From contig SWBL01000120.1 of the NCBI GenBank assembly GCA_024195585.1, positions 62,001-126,000 on the forward strand: a DNA stretch of 64,000 nt, given 5' to 3'. Below, one piece after another: positions 33,978 to 45,822 of the stretch. This DNA comes from Aureobasidium sp. EXF-3400 (taxonomy: Eukaryota > Ascomycota > Dothideomycetes > Dothideales > Saccotheciaceae). Each line of letters starts with the position of its first letter. Positions within the stretch are counted from its first letter, which is position 1. A model generated the notes under the pieces. The model did not search any database. It had not been told where the DNA came from and saw only the letters and a program-made list of their open reading frames with translations. The position numbers and the translations under genes are program-made.

Positions 33978-35163
33978 ATGGCAAGTCAATCGAGAGACTA
34001 TTGCCTATATCACCGACTAACACGCGCCCCCAGTCGAAACAATACCTCCAAACGCATACCATCCCAGACGCCTCACCGGCCGACATCTACAGCGTCGCAA
34101 CCACTTCTAGCCAACTCATCACCGCTTCTGGTTCATCCTCACTACACGTCTACTCGACTGCTCCCACCAACGACGAGAACAATCCCTACCCTCTAGTTCA
34201 AACCCTGCAAGATGCGCACAAACTCGGTGCCCACCACATCGCTGTTAGCGCCAATGGCAAGACTGCTGCATCAGCTGGCTTTGGTGGTGAGCTGAAGGTC
34301 TGGTCCATCGACGACGAGTCCTCGCAATGGGCTCTCAAGGGGTCAATTGTAGGTGCGACCACCCTCCTCTTTCTTGGTTCTTGACACAACACCCAGACAG
34401 ACCACTGATCAATCAAACAGACGACTCAAAGACAGCACAAGCAAAGAACGCAGGCGAGCTCTGGGCCGTCGCCCTGAGCGAAGACGGCCAATTCCTCGCC
34501 GCCACAACCTTTGACGGCCGCATCAACGTCTGGGACCTAAACACCCTTTCCCCCTCTGGCGAAGGCGCCACCAAACTCCGCGAGTACGAGACTAAAGGCA
34601 GTTTCGGCATGAGTGTTGCGCTTTCTGCCGATGGCGAGTTCACTGCCTCAGGACATGCAAATGGAGCTGTCTATCTCTTCAACAATACCACTGGTAGATT
34701 GGCGCATTCGCTGCAAGGTTTGGTCAAGCCTGTGAGGACGGTGGCTTTCTCGCCTGCGAGCAAGTTCCTTGCTGCTGCTGGTGATGCAAAGATCATTGCT
34801 TTGTACGATGTCAAGAATGGCGAGCAGGTGGCCAATCTCACTGGCTCGCAAAGTTGGGTCATGAGTCTGGACTGGAGCACTTCGGGTGAAAACCTACTGA
34901 GCGGGTATGTCATCTACTATTTTCCCCTTTCGGGAGGGTCTCTCTTCAAGTTATGATACTGATCGTTTTGCAGTGCTTATGACGGCAAAGCAAAGGTCTG
35001 GAGTGTCGAGCGCCGCGAGTGTGTCGCTACTCAGACCGAGTCAGACAAGACTCTCTGGGCTGTCAAGTGGCTCCCCAAGACGTCCATGACAAGAAACGAG
35101 ACCTTTGTCACAGCCGGTGCAAACAGAAGCATCAGTTTCTACCGTGAAGCCAGCGGTGGTTGA
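33978..35163 (+). CDS. SKI8: WD40 protein Ski8/Rec14
   Basis: Exons 33978-33980, 34034-34352, 34421-34904 and 34974-35163 give 331 residues. Exon 1 is only the ATG, followed by a GC-AG intron (GCAAGT donor, ACTAACA branch, CCCCAG acceptor); the product then starts MSKQYLQTHTIPDASPADIY, matching yeast Ski8 (MSKVFIAT, HDADIFSV). WD repeats follow (DIYSVATTSSQLITASGSS, LWAVALSEDGQFLAATTFDG, VRTVAFSPASKFLAAAG, WVMSLDWSTSGENLLSGAYD) and the end is SISFYREASGG. Ski8 is the scaffold of the Ski2-Ski3-Ski8 helicase feeding the cytoplasmic exosome, and has a second job in meiotic recombination. Confidence 0.87.
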
Positions 35164-35412
35164 TCGTATAGAAACTGCTGACCACGTAGCTAGACATGAA
35201 TGCTCCTGATTGCTCAAATGTAATGCTGATACGAGCAACAGAAAGAAGAACTGATAATAAAAGCTTTTTTTCCAATTTCATGTCTAATAAGAACACTGAT
35301 GAAACGAAAGTCCTCCATCTTCATCATTAAAAGTACAGTGATAAGCTTGCAACATTCCATCCTTCAGTCCTCTAAAACATGTAGGGTTATCCCACTTCCT
35401 TTTGTAATACCT

Positions 35413-37398
35413 TCACTTAGCCCTGCTAGGACTACCGCTCGAGCGCATCTGCAGACCCAAACTTCGAGGTCGGATCAGCACACTGTGTCCATTTACCTCA
35501 TCGTTGACGTCAATCTCGAGATCCACATCCATCTCATCTCCACATGTTCGGTTCCTGAGAGCACCGAGCCCGCTCACTGCGTCAGGGGATCCATGGCGTT
35601 CTGAATGAACATCATCCAAGTCCGAAGGTGCGTCGTCGTCTTCATGATCGGACACGAGTCCTGGATTGCTGTCCACTGCATGCGGCGACAAAGTGGGTGG
35701 CGAGTCCATCATCTCTGCAGAAATGTGGCGAGCCATGATTGGTGCAGGACGAGGGCGCGAGATGGGCGCATGCCATCCCTTGTGACCTTGCGATCCTTCA
35801 TGTGCCAGCTTGTCCCTAGGTCTGCTGAGATTGATGGCTGACGCGCCATGGGCCTTGGGCGTCTCACTGCTTGCTGATTTCGACTGCTCATCCTCAATAG
35901 GGTCCGGACCGAGATCAATTTTCTCGCGAGCTTGAGTAGTCGCGTGTTGCAGATTTCCACCAAGGCCTTGCTTGGCAAAACGAGCAGAGAGATATGGTGC
36001 GAATGACGATCCTACCAAGGGAGTTGCATGGAAAGAAGCTGCGGCAGCAGATGTAGCGGTGTTGCTTGCAACTGCGCGACGATTGTGCGACTGAGACATT
36101 GACGCTCTTGCTTCATCTGCCTGCCTCTTCCACGTATAGCGTGGCAAAACTTGCGCGTTCAGCGGGTGAACAAAACCAGCTGGAGCTGCAGGAATGGGTT
36201 GCGATACGGCGGGCTTAGCAGCCTGCTGCGGTTTCGAGGCGCCGGGTGTTGCTGCAGGAGTACCCTGAGGGATTAGATGGGTTTCATCCTCCTCCAGTGG
36301 CTTTCCACAATCCAGAGCCGCGGCTTCGTGGCTCTTGTAATCGACCTTGTGCGCTATACGGCAGTGGTTCAAGAAGCCTTGGACACTAGAAAAATCGCCT
36401 CGTTGACAGTTGTTGCAAATCAACTTGACAAACAGATTGTCGGCTAGTCTTCTTATGACCAAGGGACCCTGTTTACCACGAGGCTGAGAAGGGTAGTTGG
36501 GCAATGCTTGGTTAAGATTCCCGAACGAATCACGAGTAGGGCGAGATCTGCCGGTCTTGCCAATACCAGCACCACTGTTGCGCGTGGATCGACCTTCAGG
36601 CTGCATCGCGTAGCTGTCCAACGCCGGCATAAGTTGACTGAACGGTAACGAGTCGAAGGTCGGGTCGTTGAGAAGCCATCTTGCATAATGCCTCGTGTAT
36701 GGACCATCAGTAACACCCCATGGTGATGGCGCTTGCGGTTGAGTGAATCCAGGCTGAGGCTTCAACGCAGGTCCAGTGCCAGAAGAAAGAGACTCGGAGA
36801 GACCAGAAGCTCCAGGATACGGGATGACCTCACATCTTCGTAATTGCTCGAGCGCAACTTGACATTTGGCAAGTTCTTGCTCGATGAGTCGAAGTTCACG
36901 ATGCTTGAGCAAGATCTCGAGATTGAATTGATGCTCAAGGACGTCTTGAAGCCTCGTTCCATCCATGATTGCCGGCTTGTCGTTGGTCTTTAGAAGTTGT
37001 TGCGGATCGGAAGAAGATGTTGCAGTCTTTGAGGCGCAGGAAGCGGCGAATGACACATCCGGAGTAAGCAGTGGAACATTCGCCGCCAAAGTTTGGTTGC
37101 TGTGATTAGCAGACTCATGCAATCTAGGCTCAGACATCTTGACATCGATCGAAGAGTCAGGCTGCCATTTTCCAGGCAGAGATGAGTCACGGTCAGTATC
37201 CGAGAGCTTGAGGCGTTTGGAATGGTCAAAGGCAGGAACAGAGTCGAAAGGTGGGCTATCGGCTCGTTTGCGCTTTAGTTTGCTGAGCAGAGACATGTCG
37301 ACCACAGGTGGTTGGCGCATTTTGGGAAACATGGCCTTTTCGGGCTTTTCGTCGCCTGAAGGGTCCGTACACCATGGCAGGCGAAAAATGCTTTGCAT
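35413..37398 (-). CDS. AHC1-like C2H2 zinc-finger protein, putative ADA complex component
   Basis: A single frame gives 661 residues. Residues about 155-195 form a helical, Leu/Glu-rich segment (LEHQFNLEILLKHRELRLIE, CQVALEQLRRCEVIPYPG). Near 320-360 is a zinc finger: LICNNCQRGDFSSVQGFLNH, then CRIAHKVDYKSHEAA. This pairing is what I associate with fungal AHC1-like proteins, named after yeast Ahc1 of the ADA histone acetyltransferase complex. The rest is disordered and Ser/Pro-rich with an acidic C-terminal part. Assignment to ADA is inference from the finger; nuclear location is likely. Confidence 0.6.
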   Translation of the reverse strand: MQSIFRLPWCTDPSGDEKPEKAMFPKMRQPPVVDMSLLSKLKRKRADSPPFDSVPAFDHSKRLKLSDTDRDSSLPGKWQPDSSIDVKMSEPRLHESANHSNQTLAANVPLLTPDVSFAASCASKTATSSSDPQQLLKTNDKPAIMDGTRLQDVLEHQFNLEILLKHRELRLIEQELAKCQVALEQLRRCEVIPYPGASGLSESLSSGTGPALKPQPGFTQPQAPSPWGVTDGPYTRHYARWLLNDPTFDSLPFSQLMPALDSYAMQPEGRSTRNSGAGIGKTGRSRPTRDSFGNLNQALPNYPSQPRGKQGPLVIRRLADNLFVKLICNNCQRGDFSSVQGFLNHCRIAHKVDYKSHEAAALDCGKPLEEDETHLIPQGTPAATPGASKPQQAAKPAVSQPIPAAPAGFVHPLNAQVLPRYTWKRQADEARASMSQSHNRRAVASNTATSAAAASFHATPLVGSSFAPYLSARFAKQGLGGNLQHATTQAREKIDLGPDPIEDEQSKSASSETPKAHGASAINLSRPRDKLAHEGSQGHKGWHAPISRPRPAPIMARHISAEMMDSPPTLSPHAVDSNPGLVSDHEDDDAPSDLDDVHSERHGSPDAVSGLGALRNRTCGDEMDVDLEIDVNDEVNGHSVLIRPRSLGLQMRSSGSPSRAK

Positions 37399-38689
37399 GA
37401 CCTCAGAGAACGTTCAAAAGACTGTATTCAGTGGTTCATCTGCAGCAAGGCGAACGTCGCGTTCAAGAATCGGTTTGCGCCGAAGGAAATACGGAAAACG
37501 GAGGCGATGCGCAACAACTAAGTCCGCAAAGACAACCGTCGCAAACTGATCCAGAAGTTTGCGCAAAAGTCGCAAAGGTAAAAGGTGGTATACAAGAGAA
37601 TGACGAGAAAGAAGTTGAGTGGAGAAGCAAAAGTAAAGAGGTGGGAAGGCGTGATGTTACGCAACTTAGGCTGCTGCACGGCCAAGGGTTTACAAATCCT
37701 GGGGTCGGAGGTTGCGACTGCTGGGACCAAGAAGGTTTCGGGAAAGAGCTAGTCGCTTCTATGCTCTTGCTCTGCGATAACGTGTCCTCTCACAAGATGA
37801 CTGAATGCCACGAAAAAAAAATGTGTCGAAGAAAGAGCGTTGCAAGGGAGATGAGAAAGAAAGGAGAGTCGAACGTGAGCGACGGACAACAACATGTCCG
37901 ATACAAACTGACGCCCGCATCCCTTGCTTTTCTTTTTATTGGCAAGTTTTAAAACATCGATCTACACCCATCTTTCCGGAACGATAATCACCAATCAGCA
38001 ACACAATGCGGCTCTTCGGGTTTCCTATCTATGCTTTCTCTCACGACAGAAGACAATCTCTATCAGAATTCACTACGACATCCTCTTACGATGCAAATAC
38101 GAAACCCCTTATTTTTAGAGGTGATATTAGCAGTATGCCAAACTGCGCTAGCGTTCCTCGATGTCGGGGAAGATCTGATACGTCAAGCGGCATCATATGC
38201 AGGACAGAGTCACCACCCACGGCTCTCAGCATCATGTTTTTAGCACTGTGCTCTTACTAAGAAGTGCTCGGAACTCTGTCTGCAGCCTTACTTATTCGAG
38301 TCACAAGCCAAATGTCTGATATGCAATACAATATCAGACCTGCGGTAAGCAGTTCTCGAAAGAACCTGAAATAGCCGCTAACAATCTACACGCGGAGATA
38401 AGCTTGCTTGCCCGAGCCACTAGCGTGGATCCGGTTTCCCTTTTAGCAAATGGTTCAATCTCATCACCCGGGGAGACCTTCTCCACAGCTTTGCTCTATC
38501 GCGCTGAAGACTGTCGAGCGGAACGCACATCACTCTATCTAATGCAGGGGCAGGATCAGCCCTTGATCGCTAGTATCATGTATGCTCACATCTGGCAGAC
38601 TCACCTTGATCGAAGCTAGCTCAGGAGTACAGCAGACACGTCTTGTATACTTGTCTATCTGCTTCGGACTGACTAGGGCTTGCCCACAT
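37399..38689. other. gene-free stretch
   Basis: This is the upstream region of the AHC1-like gene and the 3' flank of the P450 gene. A 173-codon plus-strand frame (37431-37952) looks like chance. Between 38031 and 38390 some short frames have gene-like composition, including a Cys-rich piece (KKCSELCLQPYLF) ending at a GTAAGC site; they could be remnants of a dead gene but match nothing I know. Confidence 0.35.
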
Positions 38690-40583
38690 TCACCAGCCGG
38701 CTGTTTTCAAGCGAAGATAACACTTCTGAGGCTGATGGGTGATTTTGTCAACCCCGAGATAAGTACCGAGCTTGTCGGGTACTGGAAGGAATTCGAAATT
38801 CCATATGATCAAGACAATAAGCATACGAAGCTCAATGTATGCTAGCCGGCGCCCTGCGGAATAGTCAGAGGCTTTGTCTTCTTTGCGAAGCAGTACAACA
38901 TACCAAAGCAACCGCGAATCCCTGCGCCAAATTGCAGAGTCGGGCCAGCATTCTTCTGGAACTCGACTTCACCTTTCTCGCCAGTCGGTCTTAGCCAACG
39001 CTCTGGCTTAAAGGCACGTATGTCAGACACTTCCCAGACACCAGTCTTGTCTTTGGATGCTTGGCTGCTGGGGCTACGCGTGTGCTCATCTACAATACCG
39101 ACTGGTGGTGCGACATAGCTAGCGTGCGTTACAAAGTTCAAATCATGGCCCTTGGGGATGCGAATACCAAACACATCTGTGTCGACCATTGCGCACCGGC
39201 TCACCGCGGCTATTGTACCACCACAACGCAGTATTTCTTCCAGAATGGCATCAATATAAGGATGATGCAAGGTGGCGATCTCTTTAGCGGTCGGTTGTCT
39301 CCTTTCAACAGCGGCATCAGTGTAGGTTGAGCGCAATACTTTGCGAAGCTTGGATTGTGCTTGCTGATTATCACTCAGCAGCTTGACCGCCCAAGCGGTT
39401 GTTGTAGCAGTCGTTTCGTGGCCGGCTATGAGAAAGCCAAAGAGCTCATCTTTTGCTGCAGGCGTGTCGTATCTAGAGTTGGGTCAGTATTATGGCTCAT
39501 GTGATCATTGCAAGAACTCACTGAGGACTTCTGCCTTCCTTCCTAGATGCTAGAAGCTCGCGTCGAATCATATGGTCTATGGCCGATCGATCTTTACCCT
39601 GCTTCTCCAGAGCATCGACCTGATCTTCGGAGAATTTGTCGATTGCTGCCTTCATCATAGTCTCTATCTCCTGGTCTTTGTACCGCTTGGCATCCTTGTA
39701 AGATTTGCCTTGTCGCAAAAACCAATGGTGCAGTTTGGGGGCTGGAGATGATATCAAGGGAGTCACTGACTCTGCCAAGGTCAAGACAGCATCAAAAGCT
39801 GGCGGATGAGGAGCTTTAGGGAAGACAACTGGCACATCTCCACCTGCGGGAAGTTGCATGCCTGATATGGTCTCTAACATGTTCGCCTGCGTCGAGATGG
39901 TATCGGCTGTAGAACCTAAGACGACGACCCAAATGGCGTCAAGGGTTGTGTGTGCTATATCTTCATGGGCTTCGAAAGGATGGTCTTTAGCAAGATCTGC
40001 TTTCAGATTCCACAAGCGTACGAGGTCCAGCGTTGCTTCGTGGATACGCGGGGCAGCAACCTGGTACAAGTGCCGTCAACAGGTCGAACCACATGCTAAG
40101 ATTGTTGTGACTTGCCTCGTTGAGAAATGAAGCTGACATAGTATCGGCCAACAAACGCTTCTGAGCCTTTACTTTGTCGGTAGTCTTCTGTGAAATATGG
40201 TGGTGAGGGAGGACACCGCTAAAGGCATTGTCAAAGGCTTTGCTGCGGTCAAACTCTTTGGATCTGCGAAGGAGGACGTCCTGAGCCTCACGAAAGTCGG
40301 CTACGATGATGGTTGGGCGACCAAAAGGCTTCAAGAATAGCTGAATGATGGGAGAATCATGCTTTTCGACCTGCATATGCCACCAGTTCACAGCTTGGCC
40401 GTTGTTTTGTTTGACATAGTTCAGAAACTCGGGCAGGTCACCCAGAATGGTTCCTGCGGTGTCTTTATTGTACGGTATACCTGGGATCGGACGGTGTAAG
40501 GCGGCACGATACACGAGATAGAGAAGGGTCAAGGAGAGAGCAGCTAGTGCCAACAGGGTTGGAGAGAAGACAAGGAGCGACAT
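38690..40583 (-). CDS. cytochrome P450 monooxygenase
   Basis: Exons 40583-40116, 40060-39522, 39472-38904 and 38853-38690 give 579 residues. A hydrophobic N-terminal anchor (LLALAALSLTLLYLVY) is followed by the Pro-rich hinge RPIPGIPYN. The I-helix is AGHETT (352-357), the K-helix EEILR, then FKPERW and the heme loop FGAGIRGCFG with Cys524 as ligand. The first intron has a GC donor (GCAAGT). The last intron directly follows the heme loop; without splicing the protein would lack its L-helix. Substrate and CYP family cannot be assigned. The transporter next door does not suggest a cluster. Confidence 0.92.
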
Positions 40584-40990
40584 GATTGTTATACGAAGTC
40601 AGAGCAGCAGACAAAAGTCAATGAACAGCAAGTTTTTGATGGACAGGCAGACGCATTTGTAGGCGAGGTCATAGTCCAAACAGCTTTCTCTTGTGCCAAA
40701 CTGGATAAAGGTCTGACGTGAGATGATCGCCGTTGCATTATAAATTCGTTAAAGCAGGATAGATGTTAGTCCGGCAGGATCACAAAGACGGAAAGAGTGG
40801 AAGGAATGGAAGATGCGTGGACAAAGGATTAGAGGTGGTTGTGACGCTCGGGTGGGGTTTTTGTCCCGGGGAAATCAGGAGGGCGAGGGCGAGCTTGCAG
40901 CAGGACAACAAAACATACGCGTCACGCCTGGGAGAACTAGAGGAGAGCACCATGGAGGATTGAGAAGACTTCATACCAGAGCGCAATGTC
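40584..40990. promoter_or_regulatory. 407-bp divergent upstream region, P450 and AVT2-like
   Basis: Both promoters must lie here. A purine-rich tract follows 40780 on the plus strand. No named element was seen. Confidence 0.45.
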
Positions 40991-42990
40991 ATGGCTAGCG
41001 AGCACCCGAGTACAGCAACAGGCTCCGGCCACGTCGCCCAAGAAGACGAGGAATATGAACATGAACATAGTCGGCTGCTATCCTACAACGAGTCCCCACG
41101 GGACGCCTCGCCCGACAGCGATATTGTAGTCCATCCTGCAAACAAGTCGCGATCGCCCCTTCCACCTTCGCTTCCCCTCAGGAGGCAGTCTTCGTTCGCC
41201 CAGCCTCGCCCTGCCGGCACTCCTCGAACGACAAACCGTGTCCACTTCGACATCGAAGACTCGATCCGCGGTAGTCTTGACAATGACCATCAAAACGACC
41301 AAGATCTGATCGAAGAGGAGGACTATCTGACCGCAGACAACTGGAGCGAAAGGAGGCACAATGCCGGTCAACGCGCTCCCCTTCTGACAGGCATTGAGGC
41401 TCCTGCTGTTACCCTCGCCGAGTCCGAGTTCAATCCTCATGAACTTCTGGAGAGTGCTCGCCCTAAGAGTTCAATGTCTAGCGCCTTTATGAACATGGCA
41501 AATAGTATCATGTGAGCCTTGAATCTCCGCCTAGCCATTTCATTTACAATCTGACCTGCTTCTGCAGTGGTGCCGGCATCATTGGTCAACCCTACGCTCT
41601 TCGCCAAGCCGGTCTGCTTACAGGTGTCATCCTCCTCATCATATTGACTATCACCGTTGACTGGACCATTCGCCTGATCGTCACAAACTCCAAGCTGAGC
41701 GGCACCAACTCCTTCCAGGCAACAGTCGAGCATTGCTTCGGAAAGTCCGGCCTTGTTGCCATTTCCATTGCGCAATGGGCCTTGTAATCCATCCCTGACT
41801 CCTACTTGCCGTCTCAAGATTTCTGACAACTCTAGTGCTTTCGGTGGAATGATCGCTTTTTGTATCATTGTTGGAGATACCATCCCTCATGTCATGTCGG
41901 CTCTATTTCCTTCGTTAGAAGACAGTCACTTCCTATGGCTTCTTACCGACAGGAGATTCGTCATAGTCGTCTTCATCATGGGCATCTCGTACCCTTTTTC
42001 ATTGTATAGAGATATCTCCAAGGTTGGTCGGGCGTGTTAGTAATTCTTGATGCTCGCTAATACGTCTCTAGCTCGCAAAAGCTAGTTCGCTCGCTCTCGT
42101 CAGCATGCTCATCATTGTCATCACCGTCATTACACAAGGGCCAAGAGTTCCTGCCGAAATGAAGGGCCCTATCAAAGGGTCCCTGATAATCAACAACGGC
42201 GTTTTTCAGGCTATCGGTGTCATATCCTTCGGTATGTATCTATTATCCACATCCAATGACCATATAACTAACTCATACCAGCGTTCGTCTGCCGTACGTT
42301 TGTGCCTGTTCTGATTATTCGATGCCCTGCTAACCTGAATTATTAGACCATAACAGTCTCCTCATCTATGGATCGTTACAGAAACCGACCATGGACCGTT
42401 TTGCAAAGGTCACCCACTACTCAACCAGTATCTCCATGCTTGCCTGCCTCGCAATGGCCCTTTCCGGCTATTTGAACTTTGGAAGTTTAACCCAAGGCAA
42501 CGTCCTCAACAACTTCCCTACAGACAATATCCTTGTCAATATCGCCAGATTGTATGTCTTTCCTCCCGATCGCAATGACCCACATGACTGATCTATTGTC
42601 TTCAGATGCTTCGGCCTCAACATGCTTACAACATTGCCCTTAGAAGCCTTCGTCTGCAGGGAGGTCATGAACCTCTACTATTTCTCCCATGAGGCCTTTG
42701 ACCCAAATCGCCATCTCATTCTTACGACCGCATTGGTCATCTCGGCCATGGGACTCAGTCTACTGACCTGCGACCTTGGTATTGTCTTTGAGCTCGTCGG
42801 CGCCACCAGTGCTTGCGCCCTTGCTTATATCTTGCCTCCACTGTGTTATGTCAAACTCACCCAACGCAGAACGTGGGAGACGTACGCTGCATATGTCTGC
42901 ATAGCTTTCGGTTGCGTGGTCATGAGCATTAGTGTTCTGCTTGCTGGCGCCAAAATGGCCAGGGGTGAAGGCGGTGCACAGAGCTGTTAA
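40991..42990 (+). CDS. AVT2: AVT2-type amino acid transporter (AAAP/SLC38-like)
   Basis: Seven exons, 40991-41511, 41568-41783, 41836-42022, 42072-42231, 42282-42293, 42347-42551 and 42606-42990, give 561 residues. The first 165 residues are cytosolic, acidic and Ser-rich. The transporter begins at MANSIIGAGIIGQPYALRQA, the canonical AAAP opening, and has about 11 membrane segments with VDWTIRLIVTNSKLSG, GDTIPHVMSALFP, FVCHHNSLLIYG and CFGLNMLTTLPLEAFVCREV, all close to yeast Avt2. Exon 5 is a 12-nt micro-exon encoding FVC. Substrate and membrane (vacuole or ER) are inferred from family only. Confidence 0.88.
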
Positions 42991-43386
42991 AAAGATATGT
43001 GGTCCTGGTCGTTGAGGCTCCGGAAAATGTAGCGCTCTGGTATTTTGAAAGCACCATCTGGCGGATCGCCTTATCTTCTATTCTCTTGTACACTATATTG
43101 AAAACACGTCTTCCCATCTCAGCGTTATGCCTCGATCATAAAAGTGTTTCGAATGATACCATCAACGAGCGGAAAGTTCTCCCTACAGCTTGCGCTTCAC
43201 GGTACAACCGCCCTGTAAACAGTGCCATGCGATAGCGATATCTAGCCATACCATTCTCGGTATTCATCACTGTCGCGCCTGCCACACTTCCGTGTTTTCA
43301 TACCAAAATCGACAATCTGTACACATTACTCTCACGTTAGGGATCGCAGACCTCCCATGAAAAGGCTCAAAGAACGAATCGAGCTC
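42991..43386. other. convergent intergenic region
   Basis: This lies between the 3' ends of the transporter (+) and RTT106 (-). No feature was seen. Confidence 0.5.
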
Positions 43387-45176
43387 CTACTCCTCCTCAT
43401 CCTCGAGAAGCTCTTCTTCTTCCTCGTCGTCGTCACCACCTTCTGCGCCACCTTCTTCTTCCTCTTCCGAATCGGATCCGGAACCTTCGCTCTCGCCTTC
43501 GGAGCCAGGATCATAATCCTCTTCTTCCTCATCTTCTTGGTCCTGCAGCGCCTGCTCGGCCTTCTGGAGCTCTGTCATCTCATCGTCATCGTCGTCTCCA
43601 CCTGCTGCGCCCGCAGCCTCTCCATCTGTGGCCTCAATCTTCGGCTTGGGGTTAATGTTGAGCTTCTTAGCACGACGGTCGGCTGCCATGGATGCATCGT
43701 TGAGATTGTGACGTTTGACATATTCGTCTATGCCAGCAAAATCTGCTTGATCCAGCATAGAGAATTCGATATCTTGCTTTTCACCAGTGACAGGGTCCGG
43801 CATGGTGGTTATGACTATGTTAAATGTACGTTGCAAGACAGATGTGTATGAGATAGACTCAATGTTCTCGAACGTGAAAAGTGCCAAGGGCTTCTTGAAG
43901 GCCCAGACAATGCCGGCAGAAAGGAAGAATAGGTAACCTGCATTGTGTTAGCGATCAAGCATGTCTATTTGCTTGGAAGAATCTTACCATCCTTGCTTCC
44001 CTTGTGAGCCTTGACATGATATGCAGCCTCGCCCTTTCTATGGCTTTGGGGTATTGCGCTTGCGAACTCTTGCTCAGTGGGGATGATGACGTTCTTGCCA
44101 TGACCTTGCAAGCAAGCGTTGAGCGACCTCATGGTGCTGGTCACATATGTATCAACATCCAGCGGCTTGAAGCCATCAGCAGCCGTGACGTTAGCAGGGG
44201 CTGTTTCCGGCATGGTCCACACTATTTGTTCAGCCTCGGTAGCTCTGTCGCCAGTCTTAAGATCAATAGTGTGGTTGGCAAAGATGACAAAGTTCCATTG
44301 TCTCGCCGCTTTCTCAGGCACGGGTAGACAAAAGACTTGCTCTGCGATGGCTGTTAGTCTCCTGTTATCCATCCCTGCATGATAATCTTGGATTTGATTT
44401 ACCGATCTTGCTAAAAGGAACGGCCAGGTTGACACCTGACGCCTCGTGTACGACCCTAATGGCTCCTTCGTCGAGTCTCTGTGGGTCTGCAGCCAGTTGT
44501 ACTGTCATCTTTTTCCTTTGTGGTACTGCAAAGCTTGTTTCCGGGGCCGAGTATAGTACATTGGTAAGATCTTGTTGATTGAGGATGGCGGTCGAATTGG
44601 AAGCTGATGGTGGTGGGCCAGCAGCAGGATCACTGGCTTGCATCTTTCTCTTCTTTGCATCGGGACCCTGGGTAGCATCGTCTTCGGAGGTTCTCTTTCC
44701 GGACATGTATTGGGACATGTATCTGGCTATGTCGACAAATAGTTGCATCTGATCGCGGTTTTCCTCTGCAAACAAATCAGTGACGGTATCGTGCAAGGGA
44801 CATTGCGTGTATCAATGGTGTGACAGAGGCAGAGCAAGAGTATCAAGTTCCTCGGTAGGTGTGGTCGGGCTCATCGCTTGCCATGGCCTACCAGCGCTGT
44901 CTCGGCTCCAGAGCGGTCATTGTCCATATCCTTCATTACGGGAGCACGAATGCTACAACCTCAGGTGGACAAGCCGATAGAGTTGCGACAGACGCGTCGG
45001 CTTCCGGGTTCTAGATACCTTTCCAGGGACCCGGGCCAGAGTTTGGTCGGTCATGGTACTTTGCGTCTGCCTCTTCAGAAATGTCAACGGGATCATGGAT
45101 AGAACTTACTTGCAGCGGCAAGAATACGATCGCATAACGCGGCATCATGGCCAAAGGCCGTTTGGATGGCTTCCAT
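43387..45176 (-). CDS. RTT106: histone chaperone Rtt106
   Basis: Exons 45176-45110, 44765-44403, 44341-43988 and 43937-43387 give 444 residues. The start [18 protein letters not shown] opens the helical dimerisation region. The double PH region has [15 protein letters not shown], then [35 protein letters not shown] and [18 protein letters not shown], which mark Rtt106. The tail is a long Asp/Glu run, as in other chaperones of this class. Rtt106 binds H3-H4 acetylated at H3 Lys56 and deposits it after replication. That mark is the one removed by Hst3/4-type sirtuins, one of which also lies in this window. The first intron is long (344 bp). Confidence 0.88.
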
Positions 45177-45822
45177 GCCGTGAGGTTGTTGTATGAATGG
45201 TTGAGGTTTCAGCACGATGGTCTAGGAAAGAGGTCATAAGAATTGCTTCCTTCCAAAAACTTGTGTCTCGTGTGGCATGGGCGACGCGAATCCATCAGTG
45301 GAAGTCGCGTTTCGCTTTCGCAATCGACGTCACGCATTGCACTTGCCTTCCCAAAATGATTACAACAGCCACTGTTCAACATTGGGTCAAGAACGAGCAT
45401 AGGATACGAACCATAAGAAGATATATTTTTGGGTATGTAAACCTCTGGACTGATCAAAAGACTAATTATGGCCTTGATTTTCGTCCCTAATAAGCTGCCC
45501 TTTGTCAAATCACTAAGCCCACTCCACCTTCATTCCACCACTGTCTCTCTAAGAATCCTCAGTGAGAGGATCAAGCTTTAATTAAAACAGAGATTGCCAT
45601 CAAACGAGTGCGAGAAGCAGAGAGTTAGAAAATATGAGACAAATTGTATAAACATCCGACCTGCGCTGTACCCAAATAATTGAATGAGATGACAAAGAGA
45701 AAAGACAAGGAGAAAGGTGGAGTCGGTAAGATCCCATGTGAAGTGATGTTCAAAGGCGCTGGCTGAGTTGACAAAATAAGGAAATTCGTGAAGGCTCAAA
45801 GAATAGAGTGTCAGTACAGAAC
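45177..45822. other. intergenic region
   Basis: This is the upstream region of RTT106 and the 3' flank of the next minus-strand gene. No feature was seen. Confidence 0.45.

Noticed and set aside
15696..37398. Functional gene cluster for RNA metabolism
   Set aside because: YRA1, UPF3 and SKI8 are near each other, but interspersed genes (lipoate ligase, septin, VPS24) and the general mix of fungal gene order give no support for a cluster.
37431..37952. 173-codon plus-strand frame
   Set aside because: No domain, amphipathic pattern or membrane segment; it lies in the upstream region of the AHC1-like gene.
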